DNA of 60,030 nucleotides from Candidatus Accumulibacter regalis (GTDB taxonomy: Bacteria; Pseudomonadota; Gammaproteobacteria; Burkholderiales; Rhodocyclaceae), in contig JEMY01000026.1 of the NCBI GenBank assembly GCA_000585075.1, positions 110,616-170,645 on the forward strand. The letters run 5' to 3'. Under the pieces are notes generated by a model. It saw only the letters and a program-made list of their open reading frames with translations. It ran no database searches and was not told the origin of the DNA. A program made the position numbers and the translations under genes. This document shows, in pieces, positions 19,801-26,486 of this stretch; the stretch's first letter is position 1, and every line of letters starts with the position of its first letter.

Positions 19801-20284
19801 CGGTTTCATCGGCCAGCGCTACCGCTGGATGTACGGCACCATGCAGGCCGCCTGGAAACATCGCGATGTCGTCTTCCGTCCGCGTTACGGTGCGCTGGGT
19901 TTTGTCGCCCTGCCCAACGTGATCATTTTCCAGGTGCTCTTCCCGCTCATCTCGCCGATCATGGACCTGCTCCTGATCGGCTCGCTGGGGTCGGCGGCCT
20001 TCAATCACTGGCATCACCCGGAGGCGTATTCCCCCGACAACCTGTGGCGCGTCCTTTTCTACTACGCGCTCTTCGTCAGCGTGGACTACCTGGCCGCCAT
20101 CCTCGCCTTCGTCCTCGAACGCAAGGAAAGCTGGGGCTTGTTGATCTGGCTGTTCTGGCAGCGCTTCTTCTATCGCCAGCTGATGTACTACGTGGCCATC
20201 AAGAGCACCCTGACCTCGCTGAAAGGCGTCCTCGTCGGCTGGGGCAAGCTGGAGCGCAAGGCAACCGTGCACGCGGAGGCTTGA
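16814..20284 (+). CDS. Trifunctional glycan enzyme: GH18-like hydrolase - NodB deacetylase - GT2 synthase
   Basis: An 1156-residue membrane protein with three catalytic modules. After one membrane helix (about residues 38-60) comes a family-18-like glycosidase (about 130-470) with the catalytic DxE in YAGISIDFENI. Next is a NodB polysaccharide deacetylase (about 510-710): LTFDDGPDPRFTP, GHEIGNHTFTHPN, FRSPYAVD and LLHDSGGD supply the metal-binding Asp and His residues. The C-terminal half, after another membrane helix, is a processive family-2 glycosyltransferase with VVDDGSSD, ALDADTVF, the acidic EDADLT and QRYRWMYG, then membrane helices. It resembles PgaC/NodC plus PgaB in one chain, so it probably makes, deacetylates and trims a poly-N-acetylglucosamine-like polymer. 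The start at ATG 16814 has no strong ribosome-binding site. Confidence 0.92.
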   Translation: MSQPPFLDPAPAPGASPKTAKAVFFDPANKRWPRLRLGMALIGVALTLLMGGLVLSILAAPVLPALHLPNVSFLPHGAHAVPDVPDLAPERPATRRERVLRNDQLKLARERERSLRHLLQPPRASGAGLDSQPLAIAFFVNWDDASMSSLKENLGSLDTVIAEWLHLASEDGTLRENDPLRTAHVTEYIRARRPDLSLVPLVNNWNGHQWEGEKLGRMLADPAARKRTIEQILAFVEAHRYAGISIDFENIAARAQPDFQRFMAELYAVMHPRKLLVSVNVPAADAAFDYRRLVRNADYLIVMAYDEHWADGRHGPIASLPWFARVLHARQRDIPADKMIVAIGNYAYDWGPPGQPAEERTFEEAVLIAKESEAKLQLDPVSLNPTFAYADDDDRRHHVWLLDAVTAFNQLVTLRSLHPRGVALWRLGSEDPALWQIFGRKGPLDAARAEQLGEIRFAYGVDYEGKGEVLDVTAQPQVGRRSISFDAQRGLISGERFTAFPSPYVITRHGSAERKVVLTFDDGPDPRFTPLILDALRDAGVPATFFIIGANGQNHPELLRRAVNEGHEIGNHTFTHPNISSISPKQLELELSATQHLLASEVGRHSLLFRSPYAVDAEPETIDQVRPVELAARQGYVNVGMQIDPDDWKRPGTAEIVKRVVEAAERGDGNVVLLHDSGGDRTQTVAAIPGIVDALHRRGFEFVTIAQLLGRSRDAIMPPVLPEDQLRSRFDGAAFAVINWAGAAIDWLFVLGIALGIARLLFVGGLAIYQRWSERHRAFDPAYAPSVAVVVPAFNEEKVIVQTIVSLLACDSPGPLEIIVVDDGSSDATYRVASEAFANDPRVRVFSQANAGKPAALNFGFAQTRAEIVVALDADTVFTRETISKLVRHFIDPQVGAVAGNTKVGNRVNLLTRWQALEYITSQNLDRRAFAVLNCITVVPGAVGAWRRELVDRAGGFRHDTLAEDADLTLAIRKLGKRIAYDEEAIALTEAPDTVRGFIGQRYRWMYGTMQAAWKHRDVVFRPRYGALGFVALPNVIIFQVLFPLISPIMDLLLIGSLGSAAFNHWHHPEAYSPDNLWRVLFYYALFVSVDYLAAILAFVLERKESWGLLIWLFWQRFFYRQLMYYVAIKSTLTSLKGVLVGWGKLERKATVHAEA

Positions 20285-20344
20285 CGGACGCGTGGGGGCG
20301 CCGCACCGTACGCGATGCCTGAGTCCGCGGGCTCCACGCGCCAT

Positions 20345-20400
20345 GGCGCTGGCAGGTGTGGCCCCGACAGGTGCGGTCCTGGCAGGTGCAGGTGCGGTCG
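20345..20400. repeat. Short degenerate tandem repeat (CAGGTGnGG units)
   Basis: Four or five copies of ggCAGGTG or gaCAGGTGcgg follow one another in the 126-bp gap between the convergent large glycan enzyme and dsbD. No terminator with a T-run is apparent. Function unknown; it may be replication-slippage junk. Confidence 0.4.
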
Positions 20401-20410
20401 GGCGCGCAGC

Positions 20411-22237
20411 CTAACCCAGGCGTGCCAGCAGGCCGAGGAATTCGTCGGCGCTCATGAAGCCGACGACGCGTACGCCGTCGATCTCCCGACCCTGGGCGTC
20501 AAAGAAGATGATCCCTGGCGGGCCATAGAGATTGAAGCGCTGCAGAAGAGCCTTGTCCTCGTCCGAATTGGCGGTCACGTCGGCCTGCAGCAGTGTCCAG
20601 CCGGCGAGCTTGGCGCGCACGCGCGCATCGGCAAAGGTGAAACGTTCCATCTCCTTGCACGACACGCACCAGTCGGCGTAGAAGTCGATCATCACCGGCT
20701 GGCCGGCACTCTTGATGCGTCGTTCGAGTTCGGCGAGCGTGCGCACGCGGGTGAAGGGCAGTTGTTTGACTTCGACCTCTGCCGCGCTGCTGCGCAGCGC
20801 CGACAGCGGCTGCAGTGGGTCGCGCGAGCCGGCCAGCGCGCCGAGGAGCATCGCTGCACCGCCGATGAGCATGAAAATTCCGATGCCTTTCCAGAAGCGC
20901 TGCCAGCCCCGCGCGTGCGGCGGCAGCGGGTCGAGCGCGTGCATGTAGATCGCCGGGACGATCAGCAGCAGGGCCCAGGCGATCATTTGCGCAACCACCG
21001 GGACGACCGGCGACAGCAGCCACACGGCGGTGGCCAGCAGGAGGACGCCAAAGGATTTCTTGACCGCTTCCATCCACGGGCCGGAGCGCGGCAGCAGGGT
21101 GCCAGCGGACAGCCCGACGGCGAGCAGTGGTGCGCCCATGCCGAGGCCCATGGCAAACAGCGCCGCGCCGCCGAGAACGGCGTCGCCGCTGCGCCCGATG
21201 TAGAGCAGGGCGCCGGCGAGCGGGGCGGCGACGCAGGGGCCGACGATGATCGCCGAGAGAACGCCCATGGCGGCGACACCGGGGAGCGAGCCGCCGCGCA
21301 GGTGGCTGGCCTCCTCCGAGACCTTGCTTTGCAGGAACGTCGGTAGCTGCAGTTCGTAGAAGCCGAACATCGATAGGGAGAGGGCGACGAAGACCAGCGC
21401 GAAGGCACCGAGGACCCAGGCGTTCTGCAAGGCGGCGGTGAGCAGCGTGCCGGTCAGCCCGGCGGCGACTCCCGCCGCGGCGTAGGTGATCGCCATGCCC
21501 AGGACGTAGGCCAGCGACAGCGAGAAGCCGCGCGCGTGCGATACGCCATGCCCGTCGCGGCCGGAGCCGACGATGATGCTCGAGAGGATCGGGATCATCG
21601 GGAAGCAGCACGGTGTCAGGGAGAGCAGCAGGCCGAAGCCGAAGAAGCTGGCGACCAGCAACCAGAAGCTGGCGTTCCCGAACAGCTGCGCAATGCGTCC
21701 CGATTCGTCGTCGCCGAAGTCCTTGCCTGGCGTCGTTGCGCCTGCAGAGGGCGTCGTCGCCGGGTCCGGCAGTTCAAGCGCGAGTGTTTGCCTTTGCGGC
21801 GGATAGCAGATGCCGGCGTCGGCACAACCCTGCGAGGTGATTTTCAGGGTCAGCGGCAGTGGCCCGGAGCTGTTGCGCTCGACCGGAATGCGGATCAGCG
21901 CCTGCTTGTAATAGACCTCGACCTTGCCGAAATTGGGGTCCTCCTTGACCTTGCCCGGCGACAGGATTGGCGTGCCAAGCTGCACGCTCGCCGGCTCGGC
22001 AGTAAAGCGGAACTTGTCGCGGTAGAGGTAATAGCCCTTGGCGATCTCGAAGCGCACTTCGATGGTTTGCCCGTCGACGGCATGCGCCGTCGGCTTGAAG
22101 GCGACCGCGGGGTCGAGAAACTCTTCGCCCTGCGCTGGCCAGGTGAGCAGCATGAGCACCGGGAGCAGGAACGGCAGCAGCGAGGAGCGCTGGAAAAAGC
22201 GCCGCACAGAGTGCGGGAGGACGAACAACCAGGTCAT
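20411..22237 (-). CDS. dsbD: Thiol:disulfide interchange protein DsbD
   Basis: A 608-residue protein that carries electrons from cytoplasmic thioredoxin across the inner membrane to periplasmic DsbC/CcmG-type partners. The signal peptide (about 1-37) is followed by the N-terminal periplasmic domain with its Cys pair in CADAGICYPP. The middle domain has eight membrane helices with the cysteines in LTPCCFPMIPILSSI and VGPCVAAPLAGAL. The C-terminal thioredoxin-like domain has the WCVSCKEME active site. Length and order match E. coli DsbD. Its ATG overlaps the cutA stop (ATGA), a common dsbD-cutA arrangement. Reducing power here would serve cytochrome c maturation, needed for NapB in this window. 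Confidence 0.97.
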   Translation of the reverse strand: MTWLFVLPHSVRRFFQRSSLLPFLLPVLMLLTWPAQGEEFLDPAVAFKPTAHAVDGQTIEVRFEIAKGYYLYRDKFRFTAEPASVQLGTPILSPGKVKEDPNFGKVEVYYKQALIRIPVERNSSGPLPLTLKITSQGCADAGICYPPQRQTLALELPDPATTPSAGATTPGKDFGDDESGRIAQLFGNASFWLLVASFFGFGLLLSLTPCCFPMIPILSSIIVGSGRDGHGVSHARGFSLSLAYVLGMAITYAAAGVAAGLTGTLLTAALQNAWVLGAFALVFVALSLSMFGFYELQLPTFLQSKVSEEASHLRGGSLPGVAAMGVLSAIIVGPCVAAPLAGALLYIGRSGDAVLGGAALFAMGLGMGAPLLAVGLSAGTLLPRSGPWMEAVKKSFGVLLLATAVWLLSPVVPVVAQMIAWALLLIVPAIYMHALDPLPPHARGWQRFWKGIGIFMLIGGAAMLLGALAGSRDPLQPLSALRSSAAEVEVKQLPFTRVRTLAELERRIKSAGQPVMIDFYADWCVSCKEMERFTFADARVRAKLAGWTLLQADVTANSDEDKALLQRFNLYGPPGIIFFDAQGREIDGVRVVGFMSADEFLGLLARLG

Positions 22238-22608
22238 TGCGGGGCGTCTTCAAGGTCGTCGGGGTCGCGCGTTTCGGTGGCGACCCAGGCGAGATAGGCG
22301 GGCAGCCCGGCGGTCACCGGCAGGGCGATGATTTCCGGAAGCTCGTAGGGGTGGCGTTTGCGGATGGCGGTTTCGAGCGCCGCGTAGCGTTCGCTGCGGG
22401 TCTTGATCAGCAGCGGTACTTCGCTGGTGGTCTCGAGGGCTCCCCGCCAGCGGTAGGTCGACTGGCAAGGCGCCAGCACGTTGACGCAGGCCGCCAGACG
22501 CGCTGCGACGAGTTCGCTGGCCAGCGCTTCGGCAGACGGTCGGTCGGGGAGGTTGGTCAGGACGAGCAGAGTGGCCACAGGGCGGATTGTACTCCTCTGC
22601 CCCTCCAC
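22234..22608 (-). CDS. cutA: Divalent-cation tolerance protein CutA
   Basis: A 124-residue (or shorter) cytoplasmic protein of the CutA1 trimer family. Conserved stretches seen are VLTNLPDRPSAEALASELV, LAACVNVLAPCQSTYRWRGAL and RHPYELPEIIALPV, the family hallmark near the C-terminus. Two GTG starts compete: 22608, with AGAGGA just upstream, and 22578, which gives an N-terminus closer to other CutA proteins (VATLLVLTNLP). It overlaps dsbD by 4 bp. CutA is linked to copper tolerance in E. coli, but the biochemical role is unclear. Confidence 0.95.
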   Translation of the reverse strand: MEGQRSTIRPVATLLVLTNLPDRPSAEALASELVAARLAACVNVLAPCQSTYRWRGALETTSEVPLLIKTRSERYAALETAIRKRHPYELPEIIALPVTAGLPAYLAWVATETRDPDDLEDAPQ

Positions 22609-22666
22609 TCCTCTACTCCACGGGCTCCACTGGCTCCCTCGGCTCCTGCAGCGTCGCCGGCAGCGC

Positions 22667-23305
22667 TCAGTGCCGCCAGGCGCGTGTGACGATTTCGCGG
22701 ATCACGTGCAGGCGGCGGTGGAAGAAGTGATCGGCACCGGGGACGACGATTACCGGCAGCTCGAGCGGCTTCGCCCATTCGATGACGTTGGCCAGCGGCA
22801 CGGTGGTGTCTTCCGAACCGTGGATGACGATGGTGTCACCAGGAACGGCCTTGGTCCGGTACTGGCGCAAGCCTTCGACGAAACCCGAGGCCGTGCCGAC
22901 CAGCACCAGGCGCTGCGCCGGATGACCGGCTTCGCGCAGGGCATCGGCGACGCGCGTCTGCACATAGGCGCCAAAGGAGAAACCGGCCAGCGCGACCGGC
23001 AGATTGCCGTAGCGGCACTTCGCTTCGGCGAGCACGGCGAGCAGATCCTCGGTTTCGCCACGGCCGTCGTCATGCGTGCCCTCGGTCTGGCCGATGCCGC
23101 GAAAGTTGGGACGCAGCGCGACGTAGTCGAGATGATTGAAGGTGCGTGCCAGCGTCTGCACGACCTTGTTGGTGTTGCCGCCGCCGAACAAGGGATGCGG
23201 GTGGCCGATCATGGCGATGCCGCGCGGCGCGCCGGGATTCTCGACGATCACTTCGATCTTGCCGACCGGTCCGTCGAACAACAGGTGTTCGGGCTGTACT
23301 TTCAT
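22667..23305 (-). CDS. Alpha/beta hydrolase (COG2945 type)
   Basis: A 212-residue cytoplasmic hydrolase with an intact catalytic triad: Ser110 in the nucleophile elbow AGFSFGAYV, Asp166 in HGSEDTTVP and His193 in PGADHFFH. The oxyanion region is GHPHPLFGGGNTNK near residue 35, typical of the COG2945 family of small esterase-like proteins. The substrate is unknown. It sits between the ferredoxin gene and cutA on the same strand with short gaps (28 and 58 bp), so it is likely part of one transcript with them. Confidence 0.9.
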   Translation of the reverse strand: MKVQPEHLLFDGPVGKIEVIVENPGAPRGIAMIGHPHPLFGGGNTNKVVQTLARTFNHLDYVALRPNFRGIGQTEGTHDDGRGETEDLLAVLAEAKCRYGNLPVALAGFSFGAYVQTRVADALREAGHPAQRLVLVGTASGFVEGLRQYRTKAVPGDTIVIHGSEDTTVPLANVIEWAKPLELPVIVVPGADHFFHRRLHVIREIVTRAWRH

Positions 23306-23333
23306 GGCCTGGGCTTCCTTTCGCGAACGTCTC

Positions 23334-23642
23334 TCAGATGCGCAGTCGTTCGACGACGCGCCCGTGCACCAGGTGCTCCTGGATGATCTCTTCGATGTCC
23401 TCGTTATCGACGTAGCTGTACCAGACTCCCTCCGGATAGACGACCAGCACCGGTCCGTTGTCGCAGCGGTCGAGGCAGCCGGCGCGGTTGATGCGCACCT
23501 TGCCGGCCCCCTTCATCTTCAGCTCGCCGATGCGATCCTTGGCGTAGGCCTGGGCGGCGCTTGCACCCGCGTCATTGCAGCAGGTCTCACCCTCGCCGCG
23601 CTGGTTGCAGCAGAAAAAGACGTGATGCTTGAAGTAACTCAT
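23334..23642 (-). CDS. Thioredoxin-like [2Fe-2S] ferredoxin
   Basis: A 102-residue protein of the thioredoxin-fold ferredoxin family. Cysteine ligands fall in VFFCCNQRGEGETCC at the N-terminus and in RAGCLDRCDNGPVLVVYPEG, the diagnostic C-terminal signature. It would carry one [2Fe-2S] cluster in the cytoplasm. First gene of a probable transcript with the hydrolase, cutA and dsbD. The electron partner is not evident from the sequence. Confidence 0.93.
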   Translation of the reverse strand: MSYFKHHVFFCCNQRGEGETCCNDAGASAAQAYAKDRIGELKMKGAGKVRINRAGCLDRCDNGPVLVVYPEGVWYSYVDNEDIEEIIQEHLVHGRVVERLRI

Positions 23643-23863
23643 GCGAACGGGCTCCTGGCGGCAGTTTGCTGATGGCGACGTCCGATTCTAACGCCGATTA
23701 GAGGGCCGCAGGCGCAGCGCTGAGCGACGCTGGACGACGGCTTGGCGCCGCAGCGGGAACGATGATCGCTGATCGCGTAAAATGCGCCTTCTGCCGTGGC
23801 CCCAGGGTGTCCTCCTGTCCCCTGCTTGCGGCAGGTTCTCGAGGCACCGGTACTGCGCAAGCG

Positions 23864-24973
23864 ATGACTATCTGTGAAGACCCCTTTGCCGTCCTCGGCG
23901 TCAGCTCCGAGGCTTCGCCGGCCGACATCAAGCGCGCCTATCGCCGGCTGGCCATGCACTGGCACCCGGATCGCAACCACTCGGCGGCGGCCGAGGCCGA
24001 GTTCAAGCGCGTGCACGCGGCCTACGAGCTGTTTCTCGACCCGCAGCGGCTCGCCGAGTGGCGGCAGGCGCAGGCGGCCAGCAAGGCGGCGGCAAGCGGG
24101 CGCCGCGACAGCAAAGGCAGTGCAAGCGCTCCCCGTGAAAGCAGTTACGGCGCCAGCAAGGCTGCGGGCCAGCGCAGCACGGGGGAGGACCTGACACAGG
24201 ACTTGACGCTGACTCTCGAGGAGGCCGCCCTCGGTTGCCGGAAAACGATCGCCCTGGTGCAGGGTGTTCGCTGCGTCAGTTGTCGCAGCAGTGGCCGCGT
24301 TCAACACCGCACCTCGGTGCCCTGCAAGCGTTGCAGCGGTTGCGGTCGGACCAGCCGGCGCGGGGGCGGGACCAGCGTTTGCGAGGGCTGCGCCGGGCGC
24401 GGCTTTCTGCGCGAGACCGACTGTCCCGACTGCTGCGGCAGTGGCTGGCTGCACCAGCCACGAACCCTGGCGGTGACCGTGCCGCCGGGCCTGCTCGCCG
24501 GCGAGCGCCTGCGCCTGGTCGGCCAGGCGACGCCCCGGGCAGGGAGTGGAGGCGAAGGGGGCAAAGCCGGCGATCTCTACCTGGAAATCCGCCTGGCGGA
24601 GCATCCGCTCTTCGTCCTGCACGGGCGCGACATCCATTGCCGGGTGCCGGTGAGCGTCTATCGCCTGCTCTGCGGGGGGCGGATCGAGGTACCGAGCCTG
24701 ACCGGTACGACGACGCTCGACCTCTCTGCGGATCCTCAGCCTCCGGAAGAGTATCGTCTGCCCGGGCTGGGCTTCCCCGCAAAAGGCCGACGTGCGGCTG
24801 GCGACCTGGTGTTGCAGGTGCAGCGCATTCACCCGCAAAGCCTCGCGGCCGAGGACCTGGATTTGCTCGAGCGCCTGGAAGTGCGACTGGCCGGCGATCT
24901 CGAGCGCCGCGCGCCGCCGCTCGCCGCCTGGGAGCAACAGCTCCAGGCGCGCCGCAAGTCCGCCGGATCGTGA
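23864..24973 (+). CDS. DnaJ-like co-chaperone with zinc-finger domain
   Basis: A 369-residue J-domain protein. Residues 5-65 are a J domain with the HPD motif in MHWHPDRNHS. A linker rich in Ser/Ala/Lys replaces the usual Gly/Phe region. A Cys-rich zinc domain follows (about 125-205) with four CxxC units: CVSCRSSG, CKRCSGCG, CEGCAGRG and CPDCCGSG. The first unit is degenerate, lacking the usual first Gly. The C-terminal substrate-binding domains follow (VTVPPGLLAGERLRL; GDLYLEIRLAEHPLF). It is thus class-A-like but diverged from canonical DnaJ, probably a second, specialised Hsp70 partner. Start at ATG 23864; the open frame upstream is not J-domain sequence. It is convergent with the VanZ-like gene, with no bases between the stops. 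Confidence 0.88.
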   Translation: MTICEDPFAVLGVSSEASPADIKRAYRRLAMHWHPDRNHSAAAEAEFKRVHAAYELFLDPQRLAEWRQAQAASKAAASGRRDSKGSASAPRESSYGASKAAGQRSTGEDLTQDLTLTLEEAALGCRKTIALVQGVRCVSCRSSGRVQHRTSVPCKRCSGCGRTSRRGGGTSVCEGCAGRGFLRETDCPDCCGSGWLHQPRTLAVTVPPGLLAGERLRLVGQATPRAGSGGEGGKAGDLYLEIRLAEHPLFVLHGRDIHCRVPVSVYRLLCGGRIEVPSLTGTTTLDLSADPQPPEEYRLPGLGFPAKGRRAAGDLVLQVQRIHPQSLAAEDLDLLERLEVRLAGDLERRAPPLAAWEQQLQARRKSAGS

Positions 24974-26083
24974 TCAGAGGCGGCGACCGAGCGCGGTCAG
25001 ATAGGGTAGGGCGAGGAAAGGCCAGAGACTCGCGATCCAGCGCGTGAGGCCGTTGAAATTGAGGAAGTGGCCCTGGCGCCAGGTGGCCAGCGCCGCTTCC
25101 GAGTAGGGGTTGGGCGGCGTCAGATTGACCAGCGCCGTTCCGGCCATCAGAGCGACGCCGGCGAACCCGATGCGCAGTGCTGCCGGCAGCAGCAGCAGCA
25201 GCGAGAGCAGCACGCCGCCGATGAGCAGCCCGAGCCGGGCGCCCGGGGTCAGCCAGGCGAGGGCGTCGTGCGGGGCGACGAGTACCGCCGCAGCGAGCGT
25301 CCTGATCGCCAGCGCCAGCATGAAAAAGCTGAACAGCACCAGGTGCGGCGCGTTGCGGTCGGCGAGAAGGGTGCGTGTGAACAGGCCGATGACGATCGTG
25401 TTGCAGACGATAACGCCGGTTTCGAGCATGAAAAACGCCGGCGCCGCATAGGGGACCGCCGGCGTCAGCCCGAGCACCTGGCGCAGGTCGCCGACGCCAA
25501 AGAGCAGCGTTTCTGGTGACAGCTGGGTGAGCAGCCACATGGCGATCAGAACCAGGCCCAGTTCGGCGTGCGGTATCGGTGCCAGCAGCGCCTGTTGCAG
25601 CTGGGCGACGCGGCGAAAGATCGGCTTGCCCTTCCAGACGGCAAGTACAGCACCGATGGCGCTTCCCGAAATGTTGCACGCCAGGTCGATATTCGAGGGC
25701 ACGCGCGCCGGCAGCCAGTTCTGCAGGCACTCGACGGTGAAGCTGAGCAGGCTGCCGACGAGCAGTGCGGCGACGGCCGCCGACCAACGGCCGGGCAAGT
25801 GCCGCAGGGTGAGCGCCAGCAGGAAACCCAGCGGCACGTAAACGGCGATGTTGACCGCGAGGTCGAAAGCCGTCCAGTAACGTGGCCAGGCGGCACCGAG
25901 AAAGGCCAATGGCGACAGGCCGAGGTCACGCCAGTTGGCGAACGGGTAGAGGCTGGCGTAGCTGATCAGCACCAGGTAGGCGAGCGCCAGATAGAGCGGC
26001 AGGCGTGTCGGCCGCGGCAGCGGCTGCCGGGCCGGCGTCTGGTCGTCGGCGGGGGAAGTCAGTGGTGGCTGGTCCTGTTCCAT
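24974..26083 (-). CDS. VanZ-like family membrane protein
   Basis: A 369-residue protein with about ten membrane helices. The N-terminal part matches the VanZ-like domain: SYASLYPFANWRD, then DLAVNIAVYVPLGFLLAL and SFTVECLQNWLPARVPSNIDL, where the conserved N, P, E and D residues are found. The C-terminal half is a further set of helices without a clear relative. VanZ itself gives low-level teicoplanin resistance; most members are unassigned. Start at ATG 26083 has a weak ribosome-binding site. It abuts the DnaJ-like gene tail to tail. Confidence 0.85.
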   Translation of the reverse strand: MEQDQPPLTSPADDQTPARQPLPRPTRLPLYLALAYLVLISYASLYPFANWRDLGLSPLAFLGAAWPRYWTAFDLAVNIAVYVPLGFLLALTLRHLPGRWSAAVAALLVGSLLSFTVECLQNWLPARVPSNIDLACNISGSAIGAVLAVWKGKPIFRRVAQLQQALLAPIPHAELGLVLIAMWLLTQLSPETLLFGVGDLRQVLGLTPAVPYAAPAFFMLETGVIVCNTIVIGLFTRTLLADRNAPHLVLFSFFMLALAIRTLAAAVLVAPHDALAWLTPGARLGLLIGGVLLSLLLLLPAALRIGFAGVALMAGTALVNLTPPNPYSEAALATWRQGHFLNFNGLTRWIASLWPFLALPYLTALGRRL

Positions 26084-26254
26084 GGGAATGCCGCCGAGCG
26101 TTATGAAGTCGCCATTCTAGCGCCTTGGCCGAGACAGGCTATCGCCTTCCATTCTCTGCCAAGGCAACATCGGGCGCCGCGAGCAAGCCGATTTGTGCGA
26201 CACTGCCCGCTTTTTACTTCGTCGAGCCGCGCCGCGGCTATTGGGGGACTCGCC

Positions 26255-26437
26255 TTGGCAAAACCAAATTATCAGTTCGAGAAGCGCCAGAGAGAACTAG
26301 AGAAGAAACGCAAGAAGGACGAGAAGCGCCAGCTCGCCCTCGCCGCCAAAGATAGCGCTGCCGGTAGCGATACGGATTCCGAGCAGGAGCCGGCGGTGGT
26401 GGACAGCGATGTCCCGGGGACGACCAGCGGCAGCTGA
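26255..26437 (+). CDS. Small Lys/Glu-rich protein with TTG start
   Basis: A 60-residue protein beginning AKPNYQFEKRQRELEKKRKK. A TTG start at 26255 is supported by TTGGGGGACT 7 bp upstream. The first half is a highly charged helix; the second half is acidic and Ser/Asp-rich. Similar short proteins beginning MAKPNY.FEKRQREL are, to my recollection, widespread in proteobacteria without a known role. It lies between the VanZ-like gene and the sugar-transfer operon on its own. Function unknown; the charge pattern would suit nucleic-acid or ribosome contact. Confidence 0.7.
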   Translation: MAKPNYQFEKRQRELEKKRKKDEKRQLALAAKDSAAGSDTDSEQEPAVVDSDVPGTTSGS

Positions 26438-26486
26438 GCAAGGCGATTGCGGGGGTGTCGTCGCAGGCGATTGACTTGGAGTGGAG

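Noticed and set aside
18551-20344. Minus-strand open frame of 597 codons opposite the GT2 part of the same gene
   Set aside because: Same reasoning; no motif, and it would overlap the catalytic GT2 region completely.
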